Positions 44,380-56,500 of a stretch of DNA of 64,000 nt are shown here, in pieces. This stretch comes from Luzula sylvatica (lineage: Eukaryota > Streptophyta > Magnoliopsida > Poales > Juncaceae), in NCBI GenBank assembly GCA_946800325.1, contig OX326957.1, positions 16,676,591 through 16,740,590 of the forward strand, written 5' to 3'. Below the pieces are notes generated by a model, which saw only the letters and a program-made list of their open reading frames with translations, made no database searches and was not told where the DNA came from. Position 1 is the stretch's first letter. Every line of letters starts with the position of its first letter. Made by a program: the position numbers and the translations under genes.

Positions 44380-47300
44380 CAAAGTGATTCTTGCTATTTT
44401 GGAAGTATGTAGATGTAAGATGCCAAGACAATCATGTTCTTTGGGAAGGCATACTTTTCCCCTAATTAACGAAATATCTTCCAAGATTAGAATTATCACT
44501 CCCCACTCGAAAAGAAAGATATCATCATTTTTTTTTCTATTTTGTGAATGATCCCTTTAGGGAGTTGTATGGTTTGCATTTGATAAATAGGAATAGAGGG
44601 TAGACCCAATTTTACTAGGGTGACTCTATCCCCAAAGGAAAGAAGTCGGCATTTCCACGAAACAATCTTATTTGTATCTTATTCAAGAGCGGAATGTAAT
44701 CCGCTAATTTCGGGTTTTTAGCTGTGAGAGGAATGCCCAAGTAAGAGAGAGGAAGTTGTTTTTTTTAGATAACATAATATTTTCTTTATTCTTTCATGTA
44801 GCGAGTTTGGTATGGCGATTGAAGTAAATAATATTTTCCCAATTAATTGATAGAACCGTGATTTCCGAGAAGCTATTAGAGGCCCGCGAGATTACTTTGA
44901 GATTGTAAGGAAAGGCTTCTACAAATATAACTGTGTCATCCACAAATTGAAGAAGGTGGGTATCAATTCTTGCTATTCTATGAAGTGTAGGGTTGATATT
45001 CGAGATGATCGCTTGGAAAGTGTCTATTGCCAAGTTGAACAATAGTGGTGAAAGAGGATCGTTTTGGAGTAACATTTTTTGGTGGAAGAAATATGGCCAT
45101 AATACTCCCATTGATATTTACCGTCGAAGATGATGATATAAGGATATTTTAGATTCATTGAACCCATTTATTCATAAAGCCTATGATTTCAATCAAGTTG
45201 TAAAGATAAGACCATGAAATGTTATCGAAGGCTTTTTTTAATGTCAATTTTAATCATCACCATTGGGATTTTCCTTTTAGTGATATAAGTTAACGCTTCT
45301 CTTGCTACTAGGTAAGAGTCTATCTTGGATCTTTTTTTAGTAAAGACGGTTGATTATAGTGTACCAAGAAGGGGATAATAGGTTGCAACCAATTTGCTAA
45401 GAGTTTTGTGATTATTTTAATTGGCACTTTTATAACCCTAATTGGTCTAAATTGATCAATGGAGGATGTTCCATTGGTTCTTTTGAAGAAGTGTGATACA
45501 CACTTGTTTAATTCGCCATAGGTCTAGTTTATTATCATACAAATCATGAATTGATCTAACAAAATCTTAATTTATGACCTCCCAAATGTTTTGGATATAT
45601 TCATTTGGTATATCGTCCGGATCAGACAATTTGTCTTTCTTGAGCTTGCCTACAACTCATTTTATTTCAAAATCTTGAAAGGGAGAAGTGAGACTATCTA
45701 GATTTTGGATTGCTTGGTTTCTGAAGTGCTCATAGAATATGTTAAAAGTTGGGAGTTATCGGAAATCACGGTATCATTAACATTTAATTCCGAGATGTAG
45801 TTCATATTTCTTCTTCAAGAAGCAAGAGAATTGAAATACACATTGTTTCTATCACCAAATTTTATTCAATCATAATTAGATGATGTGCGATGTTGTCATC
45901 TTGATTCAGAAAGGAGGTGGAAATACACATTGTTTCTATCCCCAAATTCGATTCAATTAGATGAAGTGCGTTGTTTCCATCTTGATTTGGAAATGAGGGC
46001 TAACGTTTGGACTTGAACCCGTAGTTCTATTCTTAACGAAGTTTCCTAATTGTTTAGAGGGCGATACTCTTCGACTTTATCGAGAAAGACTAAGGGCTGT
46101 GCATTCCTTCAATTTGTGATCGGTTGTGGTATATTTTTCTTTCGCCCAAAGATGGAGTTATCTTGTAGTACGAGTCAATCTTAATATGAAGTTCTTAGTC
46201 ATATGTACATTAGGGGTAGGAGAGTATCAAAGAAGGTCAGTAATTACTTTCTTATGTAGTCAAAATCACTCTAGGCATACCGTGGCCTTTTGTTGAGATG
46301 GTAGAGAGACGGTGAATTCAAGTCGGGTGATCCAATGTGATCATTGGAAGTGAGGTTGTAGAGGGAATCGTTTTTATTTTTTAAAGAGATGAAGTTGTTT
46401 GATATTAATATACGGTCTAATTTGGACAAGGTTGGCATTGGCGTTTTGCTAGTCCACGTTAACTCTCTATTATTGAGAGGGATTTCTAGTAAGTTGTTTG
46501 AGTTTATGAAGTCCTCAAAAGATATCATGTGTTGGAGTTGGTGGACATTGTCGGTGGTTTTGTTTGGAGAACGGATTATATTGAAGTTGCCGACCAATTT
46601 TCATGGAAGATCGGAAGGATTAGACATAGATAGTTTGTTTAGGAACTCTAGTTTGTCCTCGAGTGCAATTGGTCTCGAAAGTCCCTTACTTTCAGGTGTG
46701 ATGCAATTTCCCCATCATCATCAAGTACCCGACAACGGCCATTGGAAAAGAGATGGGCAGTGGGGGCAATAAAGGGCTTGATGAACCCTTCCGTTTGCCA
46801 TGCACCCACTCCATCCATTCATTTGCAACTCGTAAAGCCTTTCAACACCCAAAAAAGATCAGCCAGTTGGGTTGGAGAGAGTGTCGACCTCCCAGCCGAA
46901 AGAACCCGCCCTATCTTTCAAGTAGGCTAATCCGAAACGCAGTCCGGAATAAGCCCGTGTATATAGAGGTCTTTGACGCTTTTTCCAATTCAAGGCTATG
47001 TAGCTTTTTCACCTTCCAAAAAGAACTGTAGGCTTGACGAGCCAAGATAAGGAAAGGAGAGCAAGAAAGCCAAGCGGTTTCAATCAAATACTACTTGAAA
47101 GATGCGTCAAGGGCAAAGAGAATTTCACTCATTAGTTAAGTGAAAAGTGAAATCACTAGAAAAAGAGTGTCGTTGATAGTGAGAATGACCTTATGGAAGA
47201 ATCATTAGACCATGCTGTTAATATCCCTCTTTTAGAATTTGTGACCAACGTTGTCACAAAGTTATTTATATTAGAGGGACACATGACTATCCGAAGAAAG

Positions 47301-48000
47301 AAGTTAAGAGCATCTAATTTTGTTTCTTGCATGCAATAAAGATTGCAGTTGGCCTCTGTACTATTCTTTTACTAAATTGCATTTGTCTTTCTTGCCTAGA
47401 CCTCTAACATTCCAAGAAACGATGGATAGAAAATTAAATTGTTTTAACAATATTAAACATGATTAAAAGTCGCAATGGCTTCAAGAGTCGACTTTGGATA
47501 TTTCTAACTAACATCAGAAATATTCACATCCAATCCAGGCAAGTCGTGTGTGGATACCGATAGAGAGTGTTTTTGTTTGTAGTATCGCCTAACGTGATCG
47601 TAGCGAAAGCCCTTCACCTGACTAGTCAAATCCGAGGTAAATTTTGAAACCAGGGTTTCAAATATGTTTTGTTGTGCCATGTGGATACCACAAATCTCAA
47701 CACACCATGCATGCAAGAAAAATTTGTGGATTTTATTCCAAACTTTGAGTTCATACTCCACAATGTCAGCACCCATTGCCCTCGACCATGAATATCAAAC
47801 AAAATCGGCCATGTTGTAACTTGAGGACGTATGTATCCTCCTCCGAATACACTAACTCAAAGGGGGAGGGCCGTGCTGTTGCTTTTTGAACGAGAATGCT
47901 TTGCCATGTTGGGCTCGTGGTGGTTGACGTAGCCGACATCAATAATGAATGTCCGATCAAGTTCTCGAAGCTCAACTTGATGATTAGTCGAATGTAAGAG
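44380..48000 (-). pseudogene. L1-type LINE remnant (endonuclease and reverse transcriptase)
   Basis: On the - strand, in order: a possible ORF1-like part (48000-47500, uncertain); the endonuclease start SWNVRGLGRKDK...QETKLD (about 47435-47270, with stops); then after an insert VGNFNIIRSP...LSKLDRI (46600-46271); degraded middle; and reverse transcriptase NDPLSPLLFNLAIDTF...LQFVDDTVIF (45111-44794), where FADD is now FVDD. This is the usual L1 ORF2 order. Frame breaks are numerous. No clear poly(A) end is seen. Confidence 0.8.
46735..47140. other. Organelle-like DNA inserted in the LINE endonuclease
   Basis: About 400 bp of balanced composition, unlike the AT-rich flanks, with CCCGCCCTATCTTTCAAGTA and GAAAGCCAAGCGGTTTCAAT styles typical of plant mitochondrial intergenic DNA. 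It separates two parts of the endonuclease, and without it their spacing is normal for L1. Mitochondrial origin is a guess from composition and appearance. Confidence 0.35.
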
Positions 48001-48021
48001 TACAATTTCTTTACTCTTTTA

Positions 48022-48962
48022 CGAAGGAAATACAGTTTTGGATCAACTGTAAAAGTGTACATATAAGGATATATGAACATGAATGTTCATGGGTTTAATT
48101 AAATGCATAATAGGATAATGTAAAGTTAAGTTCTAGAGAGTGGTTCGTTCGAACGAACCTTAGGCTCTGTTCGAACAGACTACTATGAGTGTAATTTGGA
48201 ATTAACACAGAAATGAGACAGAGAATGGTTCGTTCGAGCAGACCCTTGGGCTCCGTTCGAACGGACCACTTCGAGTATAAGACTGTTTTATACATACTCA
48301 AGACATAAAGAGATCCATTCCAACGGACGCTTCAATCCGTTAGAACGGACATGCTGCTGGAAGTGTATATTGAATATACACAATCTTTGACCCAATCATT
48401 ATCCTATTAAGTATAAATATGATGTTTCTCTCTCCTCTAACTTTTCCAATCTGTTAAAATCATTATATCAATAGTTGAAAGAGTGCCACAAAAGAGGGAA
48501 AGAGAAAAGAGGAGAAAAACAGTTTTTCTCCATTAGCGAACGTAATTGATCGAATCAAGCAATTTCACACGCGTTTCGTCTAGGTAGTTGTCTGTGTGAC
48601 CGAGAGAATACAACTCATGGTGGATACGAGTAGAGGAACCATAGTTTTTGTTCTCGTTCGTGATCATACCGAAGTTAGGGTTTGACAGAAATCGTTTCGA
48701 TTTACCCACAATAAAGAGAACGTGTTTGAGACGGTGTCGAGTCGTGTGGTATGGAACGCACGCGTTGCCGGAGCAAGGAGCACCATGGAAAGCACGACGA
48801 TGTCGAGACATATGACGTGAGACATAAATTTGGTGCGGTATGGTTGTATGTTAATTCTTCCATGATTCGCACGCTCGGAATCGAAGATGGGGTCCTCAGA
48901 ATTAGGGAAAAGTCTCAGTGTCCCTCATTCGCTGCGCGGGGCGCGGGGCTGACGATTTTCCA
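48022..48962 (+). mobile_element. Copia-family LTR (second in intron 1 of CNL-B)
   Basis: About 941 bp. It starts (T)GAAGGAAATACAG, with the first T mutated to C, and ends GGCTGACGATTTTCCA. TATA box TATAAATA is at 48412-48419. U3 (48130-48350) has TTCGAA palindromes. It has the same orientation as the LTR at 42227, but the flanking 5-mers do not match, so the two need not belong to one insertion. Confidence 0.75.
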
Positions 48963-50986
48963 ACATTTTCTTGCACAACATCTGTTCGACATAGATATGT
49001 TCAAGTCTGTAACAGTAGCAACATGCACGCGCCTTCAGACAGTCCACTGGATCAGGCCAAACAAATTGCACACGCTTCACACACTTCCGATTTGAGTGGT
49101 TCATGTTGCGGAATTGCATTGTTGCTGGTTTGTGTTGTTTGAAGGTGGAGTAGCGGGGAAGTTTTTTGTGACTGTAATTGGTGGTATTTGGGATGGAGTG
49201 TGTTTAAAAGAGCATTATTTGTAAGGGGTGTAGGGGGTATGCTAGGGGTTGTACTCATTGCATACTTTTCCAACCATTACTTTGGTCCACGACTCTCAGC
49301 TCGCCTATAAGAATAATTCCTCTGTTTTGTACATTTTCCCCTTGAAGTCACTCTTTTTGTTCCCGTCACTCCACCGAGATTTATTCCATTTTAATCTCTT
49401 TTGAGTTTAATTAATTAACTATTTTACGATTTAATGGTTGATTGTAATTTTAATTATCTTATTTTAACTTAAACTACATCATTTACCCTTAGTAGTTTTT
49501 ATTAAAATCCTCTGTAGTTTTCATGTATATATTTCTTGTTTGGTAATTATTATTTGGAAAAACACCAATATGAAATCTCTATCAATGATCTAAATTATAA
49601 AATTTTACTTTTCATAGATAGCTTGTAATTCTCTTGGCTTCGGTGATATTGTTAATATATTGAAGTTTATTTGTGAATTTCTTTGATGGTTTTAGGGCTT
49701 AGTATGTGACATGTACCTATTTTGATTGTGATGATATTACTTACTGGATTACAACATCAATGACCTCATAGCCAGTGATCGAGTGTTTTTTATCAAAAAT
49801 TAAGAATTCAAGTCTCATTATGTCCGCGATTCGTAGATTATGTTTCATTTTATACTTATTGAATTAAAACAGGGGAATTGTATAATTTTCTAGTTTTATT
49901 AATACGATATTATAGCATTTTGATTTAAAGGTTTCCCAGATTATTTATGATAATTTCTAATAAAAGATTATTTATTTTATGATAGTTCCTAAAATATTTT
50001 ACTTTACTTTTAGTAAAATTAGTTATGACCTTCCTGAAAAATTGTCACGAAAAGCAAGAAGATAGGTTGGGGAGTTTTTCTTTTTTTGCCGTCGACGCCA
50101 TTTAAGAAACTATCCCACTTAACTAAATATATTTTAAGTTCTCTTAGAACAAATCACAACTTACCGGTTCATAAGGTGTGGCTCTATAATAAGCTTCACA
50201 TTGAAATAACCCCTTAAATCTTTCGAGATAAATCATGTAAAACATGAGTTTAATCAGAGAAGAAAGGGGGATATCATCAAGTTGGATTATGCAGATTTAC
50301 ATGAAAGGGATTCCTTTGTCTAATTCATTTATTTATGATAATTATGATATTAATGTATTTAATGGGTTCATTATTTAAAGGAGTTACGTATGTGTAAGAC
50401 GTAAGACATTAGATTATGTCTAATAAAGTTAGGTTAGAATATTTAAGTAATTAGGTATTAGGTATAAATATAAAAAGAAGTGGAACTTCGACTCCATTCT
50501 ATTATTTTTCAAGAAAAACAAAAATCTACACATTTTTCTTTCATAATTATTATACTGCATCACTCAATTCAGAGCTTTTTTTTAGGATGAACGGTTGGAT
50601 TTCTAATTTTATGTTTTAGAAACGTTGTTAAGGTTTTAATTTGATAATGTCATATAAATAAAATTGAATTAATATAGTTTGAATTTAAAATTTATAAGTT
50701 TTCAAACAAATATCCTACAAACCAAATTGTTCGATTTAATACCGAATTGAACTCTAACAAGAAAAAGTGTTCGAAATTGGGTAATTTTTGTTTCGTCAGT
50801 AATAAACCTGAGAATTTAATATATCAAGAGAGAATCGTAAAAAATGAAATTCCCCCTCAACTATTCGATTAAACTCTAGGTCGTCTCTCCAATCTCTTTA
50901 ATACTACTTTTTTAAGGAACATTTTACTAGAAACCTCTCAAATTTTATTTTGTAATTTAATCAAATGAATTGGGAATCTGTATCAC
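48963..50986. other. Rest of CNL-B intron 1, no gene seen
   Basis: GC drops after 49400 and the stretch becomes AT-rich. No domain or element was recognised. Confidence 0.5.
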
Positions 50987-51237
50987 CTGCTCAAAGCCTT
51001 AACTCGGGACTCTTCGTAGGCGAGTTGGTTAAGTATGTCCTGCGCTTCGTAATCTGCAGTTTTGAGCCGTGGAAGGAGAACGTCGATGTCTTTGAACGGG
51101 ACGCGCCAGCACTCCGATCTCTCGATCAGCGTCCTAACCTTGGAGAGTAAGATCGAAATCTTGTCGAGAGAGCCACGGAGAGAAGGATTCTCCCGAGATA
51201 CCTGCAACAACTCACCCAAGGTTGACAATATCTCCAT
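50987..51237 (-). CDS. CNL-B exon 1: Rx-type coiled-coil domain
   Basis: 251 nt (83 codons plus 2 nt). It starts at ATG 51237 (MEILSTLGELLQ) and ends ...VKALS plus AG before a GTGATA donor. It shares LIERSECW and the pattern LLPRLKTADYEAQDILNQL (EDVID-like position) with exon 1 of CNL-A. Phase, split arginine codon and collinear position inside the duplication support pairing with the exon at 40488 despite the 10.5-kb gap. Its N terminus is about 29 residues shorter than that of CNL-A. Confidence 0.65.
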
Positions 51238-51306
51238 GGCAATTAGCACCTTTCGCTCTCTTTATTCCTCTTTTCTGCTACATCAATATTTTTCTCTCAA
51301 GAAATG

Positions 51307-51380
51307 TTAGTTTGTGTGTGTGTATGTGTGTGTGTGGGGTGTGTGGGGTGGGGGGTGGGGTTGTAGTGGGGGTGGGGGAG
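51307..51380. promoter_or_regulatory. G-rich tract upstream of CNL-B exon 1
   Basis: A GTGTGTG tract followed by several runs of three or more G within 40 bp (GGGGTGGGGGGTGGGG and further runs), on the template strand of CNL-B 70-145 bp upstream of its ATG. G-quadruplex formation is possible. CNL-A has only a short GGGGGAGGAG at the matching place (about 12652-12661). Confidence 0.5.
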
Positions 51381-51619
51381 TAGATAAAATGCAAGAGGCA
51401 AGAGATAGCATTGACATGGAAATTGTTCGAATTCATGTCAATGAAAGTGATATTATTTACAAACAGATCCAAATAAAAGCTAAAAATATAATGGGAACTT
51501 CAGGATATTATTTCAAAACAGATTCATGTAAAATCTCAAAATATAATGGGTAGTTCGAGTATGGTGCGTTTTGACGCCGTTCATACGAGATGAAAAAGAT
51601 GAACTACCAGAACAACAAA

Positions 51620-51975
51620 TACAAATAATATTACATAACTAATATAATATCAAAATATAATATAATATAATAAAAAAAATATTGAAATTATGAATTTTAT
51701 AAAAAAAATTAAACAAGAAATTTAATATACATGTTTTCAAAATACAACAAATCAAACAATCCACCTGAATTATCAAATACATGATAACGGATAATGAATG
51801 ATACGTAAACATGCCCTATAGGTCATAGCTAATCCGTGGAGGTACTCTTTGTTTATTGATGTGCCTAATGGAATCCTTAATTAATTAACTAAAGACTGTT
51901 GTACAAAACAAACATACCTAACCCAACTTCCCCTTTCTCTTGATCGGTGTAATTGCATAAATAAATCAATAAAGT
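51620..51975. repeat. Start of the right-hand duplicated block in unit B
   Basis: Matches about 20300-20680 of unit A, including the right end of the AT-pentanucleotide element (CATGCCC at 51811-51817). Confidence 0.75.
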
Positions 51976-52335
51976 ATCATGCAAGAAACCCCGCACTTAA
52001 ATATAATAATTTGGAAAATTTGGTGCGACCTTCCTTACATTTTGTTTATTCAAGCAATGTAATTATATTCAGTTATCTCACCTCAATAAAAAAAAATAAC
52101 GAGGTCAATTATCACGTCCTATTCACTTATCTCACCTCTTTGATAGTTTAAGTTAGCGAGACTGTTTGGATGGTGGGATTTTCTAGTGGAATTAGTATCA
52201 TGCAAGAAACCCCGCACTTAAATATAATAATATTGGAAATTTCGTGCGACCTTCCTTACATTTTGTTTATTCAAGCAATGTAACTATATTCAGTTATCTC
52301 ACCTCTATAAAAAAAATAACGAGGTCAATTACCAC

Positions 52336-53528
52336 TGTTGGGAATTCGTCCGACCCTGGGCGCGCGCAGCGGATATGAAGGTCCGGTCCGGTTTCCTAAA
52401 TCCAAGATCACGCCATGACTTCGAGAGTATGATGCAAAGTAGGATAGACGATTACCAGCGTGAAATTGATCACGCACGACGGGTTGATCGCTCGCATCCT
52501 TCTCTTCCTTCGGTGTCACGTTGGTGACTAGCCCGTACGTCCCATACCATACGTCTCCCATCGTCTTGACACGCCTCGGATTGTCTTCGTGCGTTCCATG
52601 ACCACATGCTTCCACAACCCGTTACTCGATTCGCTCGTTTTCGTCTCCGACATAATTCGTTCCTCCGAATCGATCACAACCGAAAGAGCCCCAGATGTTG
52701 CTCCTTTACGTGTATCCACCTTGACTCGTAAGACGTCGGTCACGGGTGCAACTGCCTAGACGAAGCACCGGCGAACTTGCTCGATCGATTGATTCTCTTC
52801 TCCGAGAAAAACAGCTTTTCTCTCTTCGCACCCTTTCACTTTGAGAGAGAGATCACTCTCAATTTCAGGATTAATCTTATTAATTCCACAGGGGTTGAAC
52901 TGAATAATTACTTTGGACTGAATGGAAAAGAGAGAAAATATCCTATTTATATCACATAGGATAAGGATGGGCCAAAATGCATGTAAATCCAATATACACC
53001 TTTTCACACAGAAAACTGCATGAACCTGTTCAGTAATCGGTCCATACGAAAATGGTAAATTCGTCTGACAGAACATTAAGAAACATGAAAGTTGGAGTTA
53101 ATCTTATTATCTTTCCAACTCAATTTGGCCTGGACCAATTGGAGTTCGGATGAGAAAGTTACGGCGGTTTTACTAACTATATGTCAAACCGTCGCACCCT
53201 TTCGGTATTCCATTAGAACGACACTGATACTTCGCTCAAATGAAACATATTACAACATGAAAGTTCTAGATAATCTCATTATCTAACTAACCCAAATTTA
53301 ACCATTCAAATCGAAGTTCCGTACTGAAAGTTATGCCAGTTTTACTGAAACGTCTTAAACTGAAGTTTCTGGTTTTTCTTAATAAAAACCGTTTCTTATC
53401 AATTTAACCATGTATATCATATATACATATGTGCATCTAATATACACATTATTTTATGCCCACGAACGCGTACGTTCGTTAATCCTTGTGTACAATTTTA
53501 CGGTTGATCCGAAACTGTACTTCCTTCA
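52336..53528 (-). mobile_element. 3' LTR of the 5.8-kb Copia element
   Basis: 1193 bp, in sense TGAAGGAAGTACAG...CGAATTCCCAACA. TATA box TATAAATA on the - strand at 52951-52944. Its U3 lacks both the TGACG array and the TTCGAA palindromes of the relatives. Confidence 0.88.
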
Positions 53529-56500
53529 GTCTCCCACTCAATTTCAGATCTACCTAAAAGGTACTCATGCATATCCAATATGCACAATTTTAGTGAATAT
53601 AGCTCGCGTATCAAATATCAAGCTATGCACATCTTATGTGCCAATTTTATAATCAAGCCCGACTTAGTACGACTCGTTGTGTGACCATGTAGGTTCATTT
53701 AACGATGGCAGTAGGTTGTTTCTCAAGCCTACAAGCTCATGAGCGGGATCTAGTCACTCCATCATAGCTACCCATGTTAAACGAAAAATGATTGTGGTCA
53801 TTGTGCCTATCTCGAATATCCGTTAATCAAAAGGCATGGTGGTAGTAGTCATCCTTATGTCTTGATTAACTATACTTATTTCTCGATTCCGATTTGAGTT
53901 AACAAATTACAATCGATATTAACTTTTAATATCATTGACTCTGGCCAGAGATTTCGTTAATCAATTCATCGAGCGGCCTAAGAGATATCTATTCCTTTCG
54001 GAATAAACAATTCCTATCTTGGAGACTCACATTGAATTTCGTGTTTCGGACAATACCCAATGATGACCGTTTTGACTCGTTGTTACGGAGAGCGTAAGGT
54101 ATCAAAACATTGTGTTACACACGTAACGCAATCAATGGTCCCCTCAAGTTTGAAGAACTTAATACCCTACTCGTCACGAGTTCATCCATAATGACTAAAC
54201 CATGTCATGATCTGGCGGCTTCGGTCATATCCAATATATGTCACCTAGCATATATCTACGTTCCCGATTCGACAAGCACCTTGTCCTATGATTAGCAAAA
54301 CATAATCATCTCCTCGGCTAACGTACTAGTGTATGTGTTCAGTCTATTATTTGATAATAGATATGCTTCTCTCTTAAGCAAGCTGATCCGCGACTAGGGA
54401 TGTTTAGAAATGAAACTTTAAGTGTGACGGTTTTGCTGCACACAATCCTCAATTATGCTGGCGTCCACACAAGTTCAAATCAGGGTTCATGTAATCAAAT
54501 TACACAACCCGCACACAGTTTTCATATAAGGTGAATGCATATTAATTTAAGTAAACAAAATTTTTAAAAGGGATGCATTCATACGGATTAAGTATTTGGG
54601 TGATACAACGTTTACCTGCGGGTATCTCCATACCCACAACCTGCGAGGACTATCGTATTAGATAACTACACTCTACTCTCTTCTTCCTCCTCTAGGTATC
54701 TCATACCCATAGTCATTGCATGACAGTCATACGCGACTAGAGAGAGTGGTTTTGTAAACGGTTCTGCACGTTCCCGCTAGTGTTAATCTTCAGCAGGATT
54801 GGAACATTTCCAATACCTACGATCACATCTTTTCACAAAATTTCATGGATCAATGAAATTTTCTGAGTATTGGCTACAAGTGGTTGTGACCTCGGCATTT
54901 GTGGCTTGTGCTATTGTGTCTCACGCAATAAACAACCATAAATCCGATAACTCGTGACTACTAAAGTGTGGTCATGTATCCTTGATCCATACCACTTCCT
55001 TTTACGATTAATAACCGCAATATACTCGCCTCCATAAATAGAATCATAAACTATGAGTCATGCGAAACTTTTCCACATAACCGTGTTTTCATTTAAGCAA
55101 AATATGTACACACTTTGTGATCAAAAGTCGTGCTAAATCTTTGGAAAATGTTGTTTGTTATAACTCTTTATAACCAACACGTCCTCCATACCATTATAGA
55201 TAAAATAAAATACTGAATTCTTTTGCAAAGTATTCAAGGATAAACTTCACCATTATCAATACAAATCCCGATGGGTTTAAATATACATAACCATTATACA
55301 TTCACAAGAGTTAGTCTCATGTAATCGAATTACATTCAAACTCATGTGATTCCCATGGATTTTATTGACGGTGAATTAGACGCTTTATTTGTATGATGGA
55401 TATCCACATACATATCATGACAGATATAATAGATCCTAACATCAAATGTAAGGCATCATATTATTACTTTTCGCGCTGCTTGATGTCTCACATCGAGCCG
55501 TTGAAAATTTCTGCCATTCGACATTTCGATTTAACTCCGCAAAGAGTTATATGTTGAAAACCATTTTCAACAATATGTCGATATATGTGCTATATCATAG
55601 AACGAGGAACTTCTTAGATCTATCAAAAAGATCTTCACGCTTAATTCATAAGCGGTCTCGCCTAAATACTTTGTCGTTACAAGAAATATAACGCGGCTCC
55701 CACTAACCTTCATATGTACGCAACGTTTTCATTCATTCCGACAATGTTATAACTGTTTATAACTTCGTCAAAACGAATATTCCAATTCCGAGAAGCATTC
55801 TTTAATCCATCATATGGATCGTTAAAGCGTGCATATCCTATTCCCAATTCTTATGAATCAACAAAACCGTAAGGTTGTGTCAAGTACACATCCTTTAATA
55901 AAATTTATGTTAAGAAATTTGGTTTTGACATCCATCTTGCCACATCACATAGTCATAATACGCGATTATGGCAAGTAGAATTTTGAGAATGTGAAAGCAT
56001 GGCAACATGCGAAAACGTTTCTTCATAGTCCAACTACGAATTGCATGAAACTTTTCGCAACAAGCCTCGCTTTACATATATGCGTATTCCTATCCACGTC
56101 GGTTCTCGTCTTGAAAACCCATTCACATTTCACGGGTCTAACCCTGAAAGTAATGAAATCAAGTTCTAAACTTGATAATTTACACGGATCGAATCTCAGA
56201 TTTCATGATACCATGTCATGTGGAATTGTTACTTTTCATAGCATCCTTGTAGGATATCTAAAGGATATATAATCATCACATGATTTTGATCTATCATCAT
56301 TAGCTACGATAAATCCGTATTCACCGGCTTATGATATAGCCTACTTGATCTACGAAAAATTCCTTTGTGTGTTCGACTTGCGTTCATCAACTCTTGATGA
56401 AGTCATGTCAACTTTCATCGGTACAATGTCAACTTTCAAGTTCCAAACTTGTGCGTCCTCCTCTAAGAAGGCATCTCTTCGAGCCACGAAAATCTCATTT

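Larger units (their letters stand above)
40489..50986 (-). other. CNL-B intron 1 (10498 bp, phase 2), transposon-filled
   Basis: Donor GCAG|GTGATA at 50986 and acceptor AATAACAG|G at 40489 have the same phase as CNL-A. The first 850 bp next to exon 2 match intron 1 of CNL-A, and similarity stops near 41335. Beyond lie microsatellites, Copia LTRs with gag, an L1 LINE and an organelle-like insert. From 41336 to 42226 no gene is seen. Confidence 0.6.

Noticed and set aside
42227..48962. The two + sense LTRs as the ends of one complete Copia element
   Set aside because: Flanking 5-mers do not match, pol is absent, the LTR lengths differ and no purine tract precedes the second LTR, so one insertion cannot be claimed.
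29012..54295. A 61-codon antisense frame present in both Copia spacers (29197-29012 reverse and 54110-54295 forward), about 75% identical as protein
   Set aside because: It starts at TTG in both. Of roughly fifteen codon differences nearly all change the amino acid and only about one is silent, so the similarity comes from shared DNA ancestry and not from selection on a protein.
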